Positions 51,748 through 61,803 of a stretch of 64,000 nt of DNA are shown piece by piece. The number at the start of each line of letters is the position of its first letter. Within the stretch, counting starts at the first letter, position 1. This DNA comes from an uncultured Psychroserpens sp. (GTDB lineage Bacteria; Bacteroidota; Bacteroidia; Flavobacteriales; Flavobacteriaceae). Where the stretch lies: the NCBI GenBank assembly GCA_947489585.1, contig CANLEE010000009.1, forward strand, positions 62,001-126,000. The letters are read 5' to 3'. A program made the position numbers and the translations under genes. The notes beneath the pieces are model-generated. The model was not told the DNA's origin. It saw nothing but the letters and a program-made list of their open reading frames with translations, and searched no databases.

Positions 51748-52722
51748 TTACTGTTCAATTTTAAAATCTAAAATTTTCTCATTTTGATAGTATAGGCTTA
51801 ATACTTCAGCTTTCTTTGACTTGCGCTTTAATGTTGCGACAAAGTTATCTAGACCATATTTTGTAAACTGAAGTTCTTTCAAATAGGTTTCATCATTAAA
51901 CTTATAGTAAATGGTGGCACGTTGCCTTTTATCTTTAAAAAAAAGCCGAATTTTTTGATCTTCATTGGATACGTTTATAAGCCCGTTTTGTAACTCCGAA
52001 ATTTCTAATCCGCTTTCAAAGTATTTCGAATAAAATACGGGTTGTCTAAAAAAAGATTCAATACTTAAAGGGGTTTCTACGAGTTGAAATTCTGTTTCTG
52101 AAGGTAAATGCGTTGACAATAGCTTTTCTGGATTTGTAAAGAAATAAAAGTCATTGAATTCTTTTACCCATTTTCCAGTGCTGGAATTTTCATAGCCATT
52201 AGAAAATGTCAAATCAATGAGTTTCCATTGATTATTGATGTATACAGCATTCCATGCATGGTTTTTTATGTAATGAGAGTTTTCAATATCATTTACAGAA
52301 ACTTTGGTGATACCTTCAATAATAGATACTTCAATTTGAGATCTAGAGCATAACTCTTTAAATAAAGCACTAAACCCCATACATAATGCTTTTCGTTCTT
52401 TAAAAACACGTTTGGCTAATTTGATTCGTTTCTGAACAGTAATACTTTCATTAATTCGTTCAGAATTGAAAGTCACATAAAACTCAGGTGGACGAATTGC
52501 ATAATAGGTATTTAGATCATAAGCGATATTATCAGAAATCCAAGTATAATAGGCTCTTACTTTGGCTTCATCTGTATTAAACGTATTGTTAACCCTGAGT
52601 ACGAGCTGGTCTATTTGATCAAAATTTGGATAGTTTTTTACATTTTCATCAATCAATTTGTAATTTTGAGAGTGAACACAAATAAAAAGGAAAGTAAAAC
52701 TTATTGTAATTAAATACTTCAT
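51748..52722 (-). CDS. Exported transglutaminase-like protein
   Basis: 324 residues. Signal peptide (MKYLITISFTFLFICVHSQ). Transglutaminase-like core in residues ~50-190: EAKVRAYYTWISDNIAYDL, RKALCMGFSALFKELC (Cys), and HAWNAVYINNQWKLIDLTFSNG (His, Asp), so the catalytic triad is complete. The C-terminal ~120 residues are a beta-rich domain. It is a tandem paralogue of the gene downstream, 19 bases away. Probably periplasmic peptidase-like activity; the substrate is unknown. Confidence 0.87.
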   Translation of the reverse strand: MKYLITISFTFLFICVHSQNYKLIDENVKNYPNFDQIDQLVLRVNNTFNTDEAKVRAYYTWISDNIAYDLNTYYAIRPPEFYVTFNSERINESITVQKRIKLAKRVFKERKALCMGFSALFKELCSRSQIEVSIIEGITKVSVNDIENSHYIKNHAWNAVYINNQWKLIDLTFSNGYENSSTGKWVKEFNDFYFFTNPEKLLSTHLPSETEFQLVETPLSIESFFRQPVFYSKYFESGLEISELQNGLINVSNEDQKIRLFFKDKRQRATIYYKFNDETYLKELQFTKYGLDNFVATLKRKSKKAEVLSLYYQNEKILDFKIEQ

Positions 52723-52753
52723 GTAATAAATATAAGAAAATTCGCATTAAAAA

Positions 52754-53113
52754 ATGAAACCAGCTGAAGCCTACATATTACAGCAACCAGAGCCCTACAA
52801 ATCTATATTGTTGCATTTACAACTACTCATTGAGCATACATTGCCTAATGCTGATATGAAGTTTAAATGGCGAATTCCTTGTTATTATTTTGAAAACCGA
52901 CCTATATGTTATTTAAACCAAAGTAAAGATTATGTAGATGTTGGGTTTTGGCATTCGGCACATTTGACCAAGTACACTGAATATATGGTATCTGAAAATA
53001 GGAAGGTTGTCAAATCTATGCGTTATAAAGCTCTAGATGATATTAATGATGAAGTTTTTATTGCCATTCTCAAAGAAGTTGAGAAGCACAAAAATAAATC
53101 GTTTTTAAAATAG
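52754..53113 (+). CDS. DUF1801 (YdhG-like) protein
   Basis: 119 residues, the usual length for DUF1801. Conserved parts: ILLHLQLLIEHTLPNADMKFKWRIPCYYFENRPICYLN and VDVGFWHSAHL. Cytoplasmic, function not established. Convergent with the acetyltransferase gene; stops are two bases apart. Confidence 0.85.
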   Translation: MKPAEAYILQQPEPYKSILLHLQLLIEHTLPNADMKFKWRIPCYYFENRPICYLNQSKDYVDVGFWHSAHLTKYTEYMVSENRKVVKSMRYKALDDINDEVFIAILKEVEKHKNKSFLK

Positions 53114-53115
53114 TT

Positions 53116-53589
53116 TTACAACTCCTTATACACTATATAATTTTCAAAAACCATCCCTTTATGTGACTTTTTCTGTTTCTTTTCAACTTCATAAAAGTGA
53201 GAATCGAAAAAGGGTAAAGCTGTAATGCTTACATCAGATTTTATAACCTCATAGCCATTAATAGATACCTGAGATTCCATAATGCGTAATAGTTTTGAAG
53301 CGATAGTTCGTCGTTGAAAATCTTTATGTACAAACAAGCCGTCTAAGTAATATCCTTTCGTTAAATATGAAAAACCAACAATGGTGTTGCCAATATGGGC
53401 AACAATAAAATAGAATTTTTTAATACGTTCTTCCCATTTATCTAAATCATCAGCACCAGAAGCCCAAACTTCAATTTGCTTTTCGTTATAATCTCTACTA
53501 TTGACAGCTCTAACTGTATCTCTAAAAATCGAGGTGATTTCTGGAAGATCGGCTAAGGTTGCTTCTCTAATTTCTATGTCGTCTATCAT
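53116..53589 (-). CDS. GNAT-family N-acetyltransferase
   Basis: 157 residues. GNAT fold with IREATLADLPEITSIF at the start, VGFSYLTKGYYLDGLFVHKDFQRRTIASKLLRIME (acetyl-CoA-binding Q/RxxGxG/A region, here QRRTIA) and a C-terminal PFFDSHFYE motif. Substrate unknown. Its start overlaps the end of the small membrane protein gene by four bases. Confidence 0.88.
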   Translation of the reverse strand: MIDDIEIREATLADLPEITSIFRDTVRAVNSRDYNEKQIEVWASGADDLDKWEERIKKFYFIVAHIGNTIVGFSYLTKGYYLDGLFVHKDFQRRTIASKLLRIMESQVSINGYEVIKSDVSITALPFFDSHFYEVEKKQKKSHKGMVFENYIVYKEL

Positions 53590-53807
53590 GGTGTTATTGG
53601 GAATATAGCTCTATATATTACTGATAATAAAAAGAACATGAGTACAATAATGAATATAACTGCAAAAATTTTTAATGGCCACTCTGCAGCAACAGCTAAA
53701 AGACTGTTGTCATATTTATGTTTTAAAACCGTCTGTCGTTCTTCTTTATTTGGATATGTTACCCTCAGAATTATCCAACCAACTGCATACAATATGATGT
53801 CAATCAT
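53586..53807 (-). CDS. Small membrane protein
   Basis: 73 residues with an N-terminal hydrophobic stretch (IDIILYAVGWIILRVTY) and a strong C-terminal membrane helix (IFAVIFIIVLMFFLLSVIY). No family recognised. It sits between kdsA and the GNAT gene with 4-base overlaps on both sides, so it is a real part of that transcript. Confidence 0.65.
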   Translation of the reverse strand: MIDIILYAVGWIILRVTYPNKEERQTVLKHKYDNSLLAVAAEWPLKIFAVIFIIVLMFFLLSVIYRAIFPITP

Positions 53808-54622
53808 AAACTATTTACAGTTTTTCTAATTGCTACCAAATTGGTTAGTAGTTGTTCAAGGTTATCTAGGTGCAACATATTTGCTCCATCACTTTTGGCA
53901 TTTGCAGGATCAAAATGAGTTTCTATAAACAAGCCATCAACATGATTTACAACACCAGCTCTGGCAATGGTTTCAATCATATCTGGTCGTCCACCAGTAA
54001 CACCAACGCTTTGATTAGGTTGTTGTAGTGAATGCGTCACATCTAAAACTGTTGGTGCAATAGCTCTCATTGTTGGAATACCTCTAAAATCTACAATCAT
54101 ATCCTGATACCCAAACATCGTACCTCGATCAGTTATCCATGCTTTGTCGCTGCCTGAATCTTTTACTTTTTGAACCGCATGTTTCATGGCTTCTGGGCTC
54201 ATAAATTGACCTTTTTTGAGGTTTACTACTTTACCTGTTTTTGCTGCAGCAACAACCAAATCTGTTTGACGAACTAAAAAGGCTGGAATTTGTAGAACAT
54301 CTACATACTCGGCAGCTTTATTAGCATCTGATACTTCATGAATATCAGTAACAGTTGGGATGTCAAAAGTTTGGGATACTTTCTGAAGAATTTTTAGGGC
54401 TTTCTCATCGCCTATACCAGTAAAACTATCTATTCTACTTCGATTAGCTTTCTTAAAACTACCTTTAAAAACATAAGGTATTTCTAATTTATCTGTAATA
54501 GATAGGACGTTTTCAGCAATACGCAATGCCATGTCTTCGCCTTCAATGGCGCAAGGTCCACAAAGTAAAAAGAAATTATTAGAATTGGTATGTTTCAGTT
54601 TTGGAACGTCTGATAATTGCAT
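53804..54622 (-). CDS. kdsA: 3-deoxy-8-phosphooctulonate synthase (KDO-8-P synthase)
   Basis: 272 residues, normal length. NFFLLCGPCAIEGEDMALRIAE and FKGSFKKANRSRIDSFTG are the substrate-binding motifs; RGTMFGYQDMIVDFRGIP, VTGGRPDMIETIARAGV and GLFIETHFDPANAKSDGANM follow as in KdsA. It joins arabinose-5-phosphate and phosphoenolpyruvate in the cytoplasm to start KDO synthesis for lipopolysaccharide. The Cys in GPC at the metal site points to the metal-dependent class. First gene of a short operon. Confidence 0.96.
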   Translation of the reverse strand: MQLSDVPKLKHTNSNNFFLLCGPCAIEGEDMALRIAENVLSITDKLEIPYVFKGSFKKANRSRIDSFTGIGDEKALKILQKVSQTFDIPTVTDIHEVSDANKAAEYVDVLQIPAFLVRQTDLVVAAAKTGKVVNLKKGQFMSPEAMKHAVQKVKDSGSDKAWITDRGTMFGYQDMIVDFRGIPTMRAIAPTVLDVTHSLQQPNQSVGVTGGRPDMIETIARAGVVNHVDGLFIETHFDPANAKSDGANMLHLDNLEQLLTNLVAIRKTVNSL

Positions 54623-54660
54623 CTGCTTAAAATTTTCAATTTCAGCAGCAAAGATACATA

Positions 54661-55020
54661 TTAAAAGCTTCTGTTTAGACTATTTCGTATCATCCATAAT
54701 GCCATTATAAAGTTTGCAATAACAAAAACACCACCTAACACCATAAATTGCTTAGTTTGATAAGATAGTTCAATAATATTGAAGAGATCTGATAGGTAAG
54801 CCAAAATCAAATATGATGATAAGCATACAAAGGTAATTCCAAGCGTGAAATTTAGTTTTTTATTAGGCTTAATGAGTTGCCATAAAAAGGGTATGCCAAA
54901 TAACAAAATTGGGTACGCGGTTAGACCTTCACTTTTATTTACACTAGTAAACCAGTATGCAATTACCGCCAGGAAATAGAGGTAAGGCACAAATTTTGAA
55001 TATTTGTTTATTGTTTCCAT
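54661..55020 (-). CDS. Small four-helix membrane protein
   Basis: 119 residues, four hydrophobic segments and short loops, ending in a basic tail (MIRNSLNRSF). No known family. Located 38 bases upstream of kdsA on the same strand. Confidence 0.65.
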   Translation of the reverse strand: METINKYSKFVPYLYFLAVIAYWFTSVNKSEGLTAYPILLFGIPFLWQLIKPNKKLNFTLGITFVCLSSYLILAYLSDLFNIIELSYQTKQFMVLGGVFVIANFIMALWMIRNSLNRSF

Positions 55021-55342
55021 CTGTTAAGGTATCAGATGTAAATTGCCCACAATTGGGTTGGTTGAGGGAGGCTATTTACTATTAATCTATATGATAACGA
55101 AAGATACGTACAGAAATTATATTTTTGTATGAGAATAACATTTAATTAACGAATGCTTCGGAAATTTTAACACATTAAAATAATCGCCTAAAAGTTCCTA
55201 ATTGTTAATGTTTTAGCTTGACATGGTGTTATTTAAACACCTTTTAATGTGTCTAGGAAAATATGAATTTTATTTCTTGACTTAGAATCAAATATTAAGC
55301 GGAATTTAACGTATCTTTGCACGCTTAAAATAAGGCATCATT
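55021..55342. other. Divergent promoter region of typA
   Basis: 322 bases with no ORF, terminator or repeat that I can see. The only clear signal is the -7 element TATCTTTG at 55312-55319. Confidence 0.5.
55312..55319 (+). promoter_or_regulatory. -7 promoter element TATCTTTG
   Basis: Exact TAnnTTTG match 23 bases before the typA start codon. Confidence 0.65.
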
Positions 55343-57142
55343 ATGGCTAATATTAAAAACATTGCAATTATTGCACACGTCGATCACGGAAAAACAACAT
55401 TGGTTGATAAAATCATGTACCATTGTCAGTTATTTCGTGAAAACGAGAATACAGGAGATTTAATTCTTGACAACAATGATTTAGAGCGTGAAAGAGGAAT
55501 TACAATTACATCTAAAAATGTTTCTGTAATATACAAAGACACAAAAATTAATATCATTGATACACCTGGTCACGCCGATTTTGGTGGAGAGGTAGAGCGT
55601 GTATTAAACATGGCTGATGGTGTTTTATTATTGGTTGATGCTTTTGAAGGACCAATGCCACAAACACGTTTTGTATTACAAAAGGCAATTGATTTAGGAT
55701 TAAAACCTTGTGTTGTTATCAATAAGGTCGATAAGGAAAATTGTACACCAGATGAAGTTCATGAAAAAGTGTTTGATTTGATGTTTGAACTTGGTGCTGA
55801 AGAATGGCAATTAGATTTCCCAACAGTTTATGGTTCTGCAAAGAATAACTGGATGAGTGATGATTGGCAAAATGAAACGGAAAACATTGAGCCGCTTTTA
55901 GATATGGTAATTGAGCATATTCCAGAGCCTAAAATTGAAGCAGGGACAACACAGATGTTAATTACATCTTTAGATTTCTCTTCATTTACTGGTCGTATTG
56001 CGATTGGCCGTTTAACACGTGGTGAATTAAAAACAGGTCAAAATATCTCATTGGTAAAACGAGATAAAAGTGTTGTAAAATCAAAAATTAAAGAACTTCA
56101 TGTTTTTGAAGGCCTTGGACGATTAAAAGTCGACAGCGTTCAAACAGGTGATATCTGTGCTATTGTTGGATTGGAAGGTTTTGAAATTGGTGATACTGTT
56201 GCCGATTGGGAAACTCCTGAAGGCTTAAAAACGATTGCTATTGATGAACCTACAATGAGTATGTTGTTTACAATTAACGATTCTCCTTTCTTCGGAAAAG
56301 ATGGAAAATATGTAACCTCTAGACATATAAAAGATAGATTGACCAAAGAATTAGAAAAGAACTTAGCCCTTAGAGTTGAAGAAACTGATAGTGCTGATAA
56401 GTTTATGGTCTTTGGTCGTGGTGTATTACACTTATCGGTGTTAATCGAAACGATGCGTCGTGAAGGTTATGAATTACAAATTGGACAACCACAAGTTATC
56501 ATTAAAGAAATTGATGGTGTAAAATGTGAGCCAGTTGAAGAAATGACCATTGATTTACCTGAAACTGTGTCAGGAAAAGCTATTGAAATGGTAACGATGC
56601 GTAAAGGTGAAATGTTAAGCATGGAAGCTAAAGGTGAACGTATGGTATGTGAGTTTATAGTGCCTTCAAGAGGAATTATTGGTTTGCGTAATCAATTACT
56701 AACAGCGACTGCTGGTGAAGCAATTATGGCTCACCGTTTTAAAGAGTACCAACCGTTAAAAGGCGGAATTCCTGAGCGTCAAAATGGATCTCTTGTATCT
56801 ATGGAAAAAGGACAAGCGATTCCTTATTCTATTGATAAATTACAAGATAGAGGAAAGTTTTTTGTAGATCCAGGGGAAGATATTTATGAAGGACAAGTGA
56901 TTGGTGAAAATTCGCGTGGTGATGATATGGCTGTTAATGTTACTAAAACTAAAAAGTTAAGTAATGTTCGTAGTTCTGGTGCTGATGATAAAGCTAAGAT
57001 TGTACCAGCAATTAAATTTTCTTTAGAAGAAGCTTTAGAGTACATACAAAAAGATGAGTATGTTGAGGTGACACCTAATTATTTAAGATTGCGAAAAATT
57101 TACCTTACTGAGGTTGAACGTAAACGTAATAAGAGCATCTAA
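55343..57142 (+). CDS. typA: Ribosome-associated GTPase TypA/BipA
   Basis: 599 residues, normal length. Translational GTPase with G1 [14 protein letters not shown]2 RERGITI, G3 [14 protein letters not shown] and G4 NKVDK, then EF-G-like domains and the TypA-specific C-terminus ([45 protein letters not shown]). It binds the 70S ribosome and assists 50S assembly and stress or cold growth. A -7 element lies upstream and a strong terminator 16 bases after the stop. Confidence 0.98.
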   Translation: MANIKNIAIIAHVDHGKTTLVDKIMYHCQLFRENENTGDLILDNNDLERERGITITSKNVSVIYKDTKINIIDTPGHADFGGEVERVLNMADGVLLLVDAFEGPMPQTRFVLQKAIDLGLKPCVVINKVDKENCTPDEVHEKVFDLMFELGAEEWQLDFPTVYGSAKNNWMSDDWQNETENIEPLLDMVIEHIPEPKIEAGTTQMLITSLDFSSFTGRIAIGRLTRGELKTGQNISLVKRDKSVVKSKIKELHVFEGLGRLKVDSVQTGDICAIVGLEGFEIGDTVADWETPEGLKTIAIDEPTMSMLFTINDSPFFGKDGKYVTSRHIKDRLTKELEKNLALRVEETDSADKFMVFGRGVLHLSVLIETMRREGYELQIGQPQVIIKEIDGVKCEPVEEMTIDLPETVSGKAIEMVTMRKGEMLSMEAKGERMVCEFIVPSRGIIGLRNQLLTATAGEAIMAHRFKEYQPLKGGIPERQNGSLVSMEKGQAIPYSIDKLQDRGKFFVDPGEDIYEGQVIGENSRGDDMAVNVTKTKKLSNVRSSGADDKAKIVPAIKFSLEEALEYIQKDEYVEVTPNYLRLRKIYLTEVERKRNKSI

Positions 57143-57158
57143 AATTTATATATCATAT

Positions 57159-57190
57159 AAAAAAGGAATCTTAATTTAGATTCCTTTTTT
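57159..57190 (+). terminator. Rho-independent terminator of typA
   Basis: AAAAAAGGAATCT pairs with AGATTCCTTTTTT around TAATTT, perfect 13-bp stem, T-run on the right. Confidence 0.9.
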
Positions 57191-57224
57191 ATTTTGAGTT
57201 TTCTATATTTACAAAAAGTTACAA

Positions 57225-57437
57225 ATGATACAGATTTTATATTTTGATCCAGGTTTAGGAGCATTGATTTTACAAGTTTTAGCTGCTGCTATTGCTGGAG
57301 TTGTATTATTTTCTAAAAACTTAATGTATAAAATCAAATTGTTTTTAGGGATGACTAAAAATGATGATGATGTCTTTGATGACATTGATGTTAAAGATTC
57401 TGATATAGAAAGTAAATCGCATAGTGACGACAAATAA
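57225..57437 (+). CDS. Small single-pass membrane protein with acidic tail
   Basis: 70 residues. An N-terminal stretch (MIQILYFDPGLGALILQVLAAAIAGVVLF) forms one membrane helix; the rest is Lys-rich and then strongly acidic (KNDDDVFDDIDVKDSD). The YFDPGxG(A/S)xxxQ motif is frequent in small bacterial membrane proteins encoded next to polysaccharide genes. It overlaps the methyltransferase gene by 14 bases, so it belongs to that operon. Function unknown. Confidence 0.78.
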   Translation: MIQILYFDPGLGALILQVLAAAIAGVVLFSKNLMYKIKLFLGMTKNDDDVFDDIDVKDSDIESKSHSDDK

Positions 57438-58809
57438 TAGACATTCTTCTTCTTTTAGAGATCCTTCTGGTTTTATTTTTGTTGACCAAGGTTTAATAAA
57501 ACGGTCTATTTCACCATTGTATTTTGAGCAATATTTTAAATTGAAATCTTCCGGTTTTTTTGAGAAATTGCATAATGCAGGTTTGCTAATTAGGCATGAG
57601 GAAATTTCGGCATCTGAGTCTGAAATTAATATTCAACCTGAACATATCCCTTTTTTTACGTACCCATACGAATGGAGTTTCAACCAATATAAAGAAGCTG
57701 CATTATTGACATTAAAAATTCAGAAGTTTGCTTTAGAACATGGATTTTCGTTAAAAGACGCTTCAGCATTTAATATCACATTTCACAATGGGCGTATGGT
57801 GTTTATAGATACGCTGTCATTTGATTTTTATCAAGAAAACACACCTTGGAGAGCATACAAACAGTTTATAACTCATTTTTTTGGACCACTTTTATTAGCT
57901 AAGTACAATGGTGCTGAATCCTTAAAACTTATGAATAGCTTTATTGATGGCATACCTTCAAAGATGCTCTCATCGATGCTTCCTTACAAGACGAAATTGA
58001 ACCCGTTTTTATATACAAATATTCATTTATTAGCGAAATATGAAGATAAGCATAATGAAGATTATGAAGGCAAGTCAAAAGCTGCAAACTTATCTAAGAA
58101 AGCACAATTAAATTTGATTAAAGGCTTATATGAGTTTATCAAAAAAATGACTTTAAATGAAGCGAGTGAATGGGGAAATTATTACGATAAAACGAATTAT
58201 GAGGAAGCTGCATTTGATCAAAAAGCAGACATTATCAACTCATGGATTCAACAACTGAGCGCTAAGACTGTAATTGATATAGGTGGTAATGATGGCACAT
58301 TTGTAAGAAAGATACATCAAGAACTTGATCTTGCTTTAGTATGTGATATTGATAATAATGCTGTAGACGCCAATTTCGAATACTTAAAGCAAAAGAAGGA
58401 AACTCATATGCTACCATTTGTATTTGATGTCTTAAACCCTTCTGCAAATATTGGTTTTAATAATAAAGAGAGAGACTCGTTTTTAAAACGTATCAAGGCT
58501 TTCGCTCCAGATGTTACAATGGCTTTGGCTGTTATTCATCATATGACTTTGAGTGGTAATATTCCTTTTGAAATGTCTGCCGAATTTTTTGCTTCATTTT
58601 CAGAATATTTGGTTATTGAATTTCCAAAACGAAACGATTCTTGGGTGCAGCGCTTATTGAAAACTAAGGGAGAGTTTAAAGACCATTTTGATTTTTATAC
58701 TGCTGAAAACTTCAAAACCAGCTATTTGAGGTGTTTTGACATACAAGAAAAACTAAATATTGAGAATTCTGAGCGTATCATGTTTTTATTAAAACGAAAA
58801 GATGTTTAG
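57424..58809 (+). CDS. SAM-dependent methyltransferase-like protein (large)
   Basis: 461 residues from a GTG start that overlaps the previous gene; no ATG is available near the N-terminus. The first ~250 residues are helical with FRDPSGFIFVDQGLIKRSI and a kinase-like SLKDASAFNITFHNGRMVFIDTLSFD. The C-terminal part holds a class I methyltransferase core (TVIDIGGNDGTFVRKI, LALVCDIDNNAV, DVTMALAVIHHMTL). Such proteins occur in glycan-assembly clusters; the substrate is unknown. Confidence 0.83.
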   Translation: MTTNNRHSSSFRDPSGFIFVDQGLIKRSISPLYFEQYFKLKSSGFFEKLHNAGLLIRHEEISASESEINIQPEHIPFFTYPYEWSFNQYKEAALLTLKIQKFALEHGFSLKDASAFNITFHNGRMVFIDTLSFDFYQENTPWRAYKQFITHFFGPLLLAKYNGAESLKLMNSFIDGIPSKMLSSMLPYKTKLNPFLYTNIHLLAKYEDKHNEDYEGKSKAANLSKKAQLNLIKGLYEFIKKMTLNEASEWGNYYDKTNYEEAAFDQKADIINSWIQQLSAKTVIDIGGNDGTFVRKIHQELDLALVCDIDNNAVDANFEYLKQKKETHMLPFVFDVLNPSANIGFNNKERDSFLKRIKAFAPDVTMALAVIHHMTLSGNIPFEMSAEFFASFSEYLVIEFPKRNDSWVQRLLKTKGEFKDHFDFYTAENFKTSYLRCFDIQEKLNIENSERIMFLLKRKDV

Positions 58810-60286
58810 GCATTTCAAAAAAAAAGTAGTTCACTTTTTAAATAGTAAAAAAGATTATGCTTTTTTAGCTGGAGCTTCTGGAGGATTATATGCTTTATTC
58901 TACCTGTATGATACCAATTTCACACTTTTAGATTCTTGGATTCAGCTTTTGTTTTTGATAACTACATTTTGTGTTTTGCCAGGGTTTGTCTTATATGGTA
59001 TTAACAAAATTGTAAAAAAAATAAAATCTTTTAAAAACTACCATAAATACTTCATACCAGTTATGAATTTTATGTTTTTGGCGTTTTTTGTTATTGCCGC
59101 TACCCATGGAATTCAAAAAAAGAAAATACTTTTTGGCAGCTTAGTTATTGCTTTTATACTGGGCATTTTACTATATAAACACATTAAAAAAGTTATTATA
59201 CTGCAATTAGTATTGTCTTGTTTTTTATTGATTAAGCTAACTCCTAAGGTTTATGAAATGCTTAACTACTCTTTTGATTGGCAAATTCAACCTGACAAAA
59301 TTCTAGAAACAAAATTTGTAAAAAGGCCTAATATTTATGTTTTACAACCTGATGGTTATGTTGGTTTTAATAAGATAAAAGAAGACTATTATAACCATAA
59401 TAATGATGTAATGAAATCATTTCTAGAGGATAATCGCTTTAAGATATATAATGCGTTTAGGAGTAATTATACAAATACCTTGTCTTCAAATAGTTCGATG
59501 TTCTCAATGAAACATCATTATTATGGTTCTGCTCAAGGACATAATGAGCTCTATAATGCGCGAACAATAATTGCAGGTAAAAATCCAGTTCTTGACATAT
59601 TAGAGAATAATAATTACAGAACAAACTTGATTTTAGATGCACCCTATTTTTTGGTTAATAGACCTAAATTAGATTATGATTATTGTAATGTATCCTACAA
59701 AGATATTCCATATCTTGCTAAGGGGTTTGACTATAAAACTAATATTAAAGAAGACCTTTTTAAGGCCATTGAAGCAAATAAAGAATTCAATAATTTTTAT
59801 TTTATAAGGCACGCAGATCCTGGTCATATTTCAACAAATGCATCTAAAGGGAAAGAAGTTGAACGACAAGGCTATATCGAAAAACTTGAAGTATCTAATG
59901 CATGGTTAAAAAGCGTTTTATCTGAATTAGAAAAGAAAGACCCTAACGCTATTGTAATTGTTTCTTCTGATCATGGAGGCTATGTTGGTTTTGATTACAC
60001 TAAACAACATCAAACAAAAGTAACTGATAAATCTTTAGTCCATTCAATGTTTTCATCTGTTTTAGCCATTAAATGGTTAGATAATGATATTCCAAATTAT
60101 GATACTGAACTTAAAACGTCTGTTAATTTATTTAGAATTGTATTTTCCTATTTAAGTGATAATCCAGATTATTTAAACCATCTTGAGGAAGATAAGAGTT
60201 ATTCTATAATTAAAGAAGGAGCGCCTTACGGCATTTATGAATTGGTTGATGAAAAAGACAATGTTGTCTTTGATAAGGTTAACTAA
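58802..60286 (+). CDS. Membrane-anchored sulfatase/phosphatase-fold protein, paralogue 1
   Basis: 494 residues. About five membrane segments in the first ~170 residues, then a periplasmic alkaline-phosphatase/sulfatase-fold domain: RPNIYVLQPDGYVGF (metal Asp), NYTNTLSSNSSMFSMKHHYY (nucleophile region rich in Ser/Thr), FIRHADPGHIS, and AIVIVSSDHGGYVG (metal Asp-His). The first of three tandem paralogues. The fold is used by phosphoglycerol/phosphoethanolamine transferases, which suits glycan or lipid decoration. It overlaps the methyltransferase gene by 8 bases. Confidence 0.83.
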   Translation: MFRHFKKKVVHFLNSKKDYAFLAGASGGLYALFYLYDTNFTLLDSWIQLLFLITTFCVLPGFVLYGINKIVKKIKSFKNYHKYFIPVMNFMFLAFFVIAATHGIQKKKILFGSLVIAFILGILLYKHIKKVIILQLVLSCFLLIKLTPKVYEMLNYSFDWQIQPDKILETKFVKRPNIYVLQPDGYVGFNKIKEDYYNHNNDVMKSFLEDNRFKIYNAFRSNYTNTLSSNSSMFSMKHHYYGSAQGHNELYNARTIIAGKNPVLDILENNNYRTNLILDAPYFLVNRPKLDYDYCNVSYKDIPYLAKGFDYKTNIKEDLFKAIEANKEFNNFYFIRHADPGHISTNASKGKEVERQGYIEKLEVSNAWLKSVLSELEKKDPNAIVIVSSDHGGYVGFDYTKQHQTKVTDKSLVHSMFSSVLAIKWLDNDIPNYDTELKTSVNLFRIVFSYLSDNPDYLNHLEEDKSYSIIKEGAPYGIYELVDEKDNVVFDKVN

Positions 60287-60326
60287 TAGAAACTTACTAT
60301 TTTTATAAATTATTGAGACTTTAATT

Positions 60327-61793
60327 GTGAGAAATAAAATACATAATTTTTTGAAAAGCAATAGAGATTACCCAGTAATTTCAGGACTTATTTGTGGAGT
60401 ATATGTGTTCTTGTTTTATTATTCCAATAATTTTTCAGCTATTAATTCAACAGCTCATTTAGTTTATTTTATAGCCTTCTTTATAGTCTTGCCATCTATT
60501 GTATTTGCGTTATCGTATTATGCTTTTGGGTTACATAAAACGCTTATAAAATATCGACAACATTTATTATTTGTTCTTATCATTATAGTTACAGCTACAT
60601 TGCTTTCACAAGCTATGTATTTAACACTTAAGAAAAAAATACTACTGTTAGTACTCATTTCTAGTATCCTGCTATCAATTAAAATGTTTAAGCATTATAA
60701 GAAAGTATTGGTTTTTATTGCGTTAATGAGCATTTTACCATTAGTAAAATGCTTGATTCATATGTATGAACATACGACTGCTTTGTCATGGACTACGTTA
60801 GCTGATGACATTGGTAATGCAAAGTTTAAAACAACTCCAAACATTTATATCATTCAACCAGACGGTTATGTGTCTCAAGAGATGATGGAAAGTAAACCTT
60901 ATAATTATAAAAGTGATTTGTACTCTTGGATGGAAGGGAACGAATTTAAGTTTTATGACAATTTTAGAAGTAATTACCCTGCGAGCTTGGCTTCAAATGC
61001 ATCAATGTTTGCTATGAAACAACACTATTTTGATAATATGCTCATGCCAACATTTGAATTGCCAAATGCTAGGTATGTAATAAGCGGTAATAATTCGGTG
61101 TTGTCAATATTAAAACAGAATAATTATCATACGTCATTTATTGTTCAGGATGAATATTTTCAGCAAAATAGAAATCCATTGGCTTATGATTTTTATAATA
61201 TTTCACATGATGAAATTCCTTTTTTTAGTAATGATAATAATGTTAAGAAAGTTGTTCTCGAAGATCTAAAAATAGCAATGAAACAAAATACGACTCAACC
61301 AAGGTTTTATTTTGTTGAGAAGCTTTTGCCTCACCATGTGAAATTTAGAAATACAATAGAAGAAGACAGAGCATATTATATAGAACGGGTTGATAGTGTG
61401 AATGTTTGGTTGAAGACTACTATCGACTATATTGTTCAAGAAGACACCAATGCATTAGTTGTAGTTTTAGCAGATCATGGAGGTTGGCTCGGGCTTAGAA
61501 GCTATCAAGATATGTTTACAACCAAAGATGAAATTAATATCAACTCCATATATTCAAATATTGCAGCTATACGATGGAATGGGTTTTTATATGAAGATGT
61601 TGATACGCAACTAAAATCTAATGTTAATTTATTTAGAGTTTTGTTTACATCATTATCAGAAAATAAAGATTATTTAAAGAATTTAGAGGATGATTCTAGT
61701 TATAATATGTATAAAGAGAACCAGTTTTATAATTCAGTGTATAAAGTAATAGATACTAATGGTAATGTTACGTTTGACAAGATTGTTGATTAA
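60327..61793 (+). CDS. Membrane-anchored sulfatase/phosphatase-fold protein, paralogue 2
   Basis: 488 residues from a GTG start; the N-terminus (RNKIHNFLKSNRDYPVISGL) aligns with paralogue 1 (FKKKVVHFLNSKKDYAFLAG), which supports GTG. Same layout: five membrane segments, TPNIYIIQPDGYVSQ, NYPASLASNASMFAMKQHYF, and ALVVVLADHGGWLGL. All likely metal residues are retained. More divergent from 1 and 3 than those are from each other. Confidence 0.82.
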   Translation: MRNKIHNFLKSNRDYPVISGLICGVYVFLFYYSNNFSAINSTAHLVYFIAFFIVLPSIVFALSYYAFGLHKTLIKYRQHLLFVLIIIVTATLLSQAMYLTLKKKILLLVLISSILLSIKMFKHYKKVLVFIALMSILPLVKCLIHMYEHTTALSWTTLADDIGNAKFKTTPNIYIIQPDGYVSQEMMESKPYNYKSDLYSWMEGNEFKFYDNFRSNYPASLASNASMFAMKQHYFDNMLMPTFELPNARYVISGNNSVLSILKQNNYHTSFIVQDEYFQQNRNPLAYDFYNISHDEIPFFSNDNNVKKVVLEDLKIAMKQNTTQPRFYFVEKLLPHHVKFRNTIEEDRAYYIERVDSVNVWLKTTIDYIVQEDTNALVVVLADHGGWLGLRSYQDMFTTKDEININSIYSNIAAIRWNGFLYEDVDTQLKSNVNLFRVLFTSLSENKDYLKNLEDDSSYNMYKENQFYNSVYKVIDTNGNVTFDKIVD

Positions 61794-61803
61794 CTAATAG
61801 TTT

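Noticed and set aside
59457..59642. Minus-strand ORFs inside the paralogous phosphatase genes
   Set aside because: Shadows of well-supported + strand genes, with no signals of their own.
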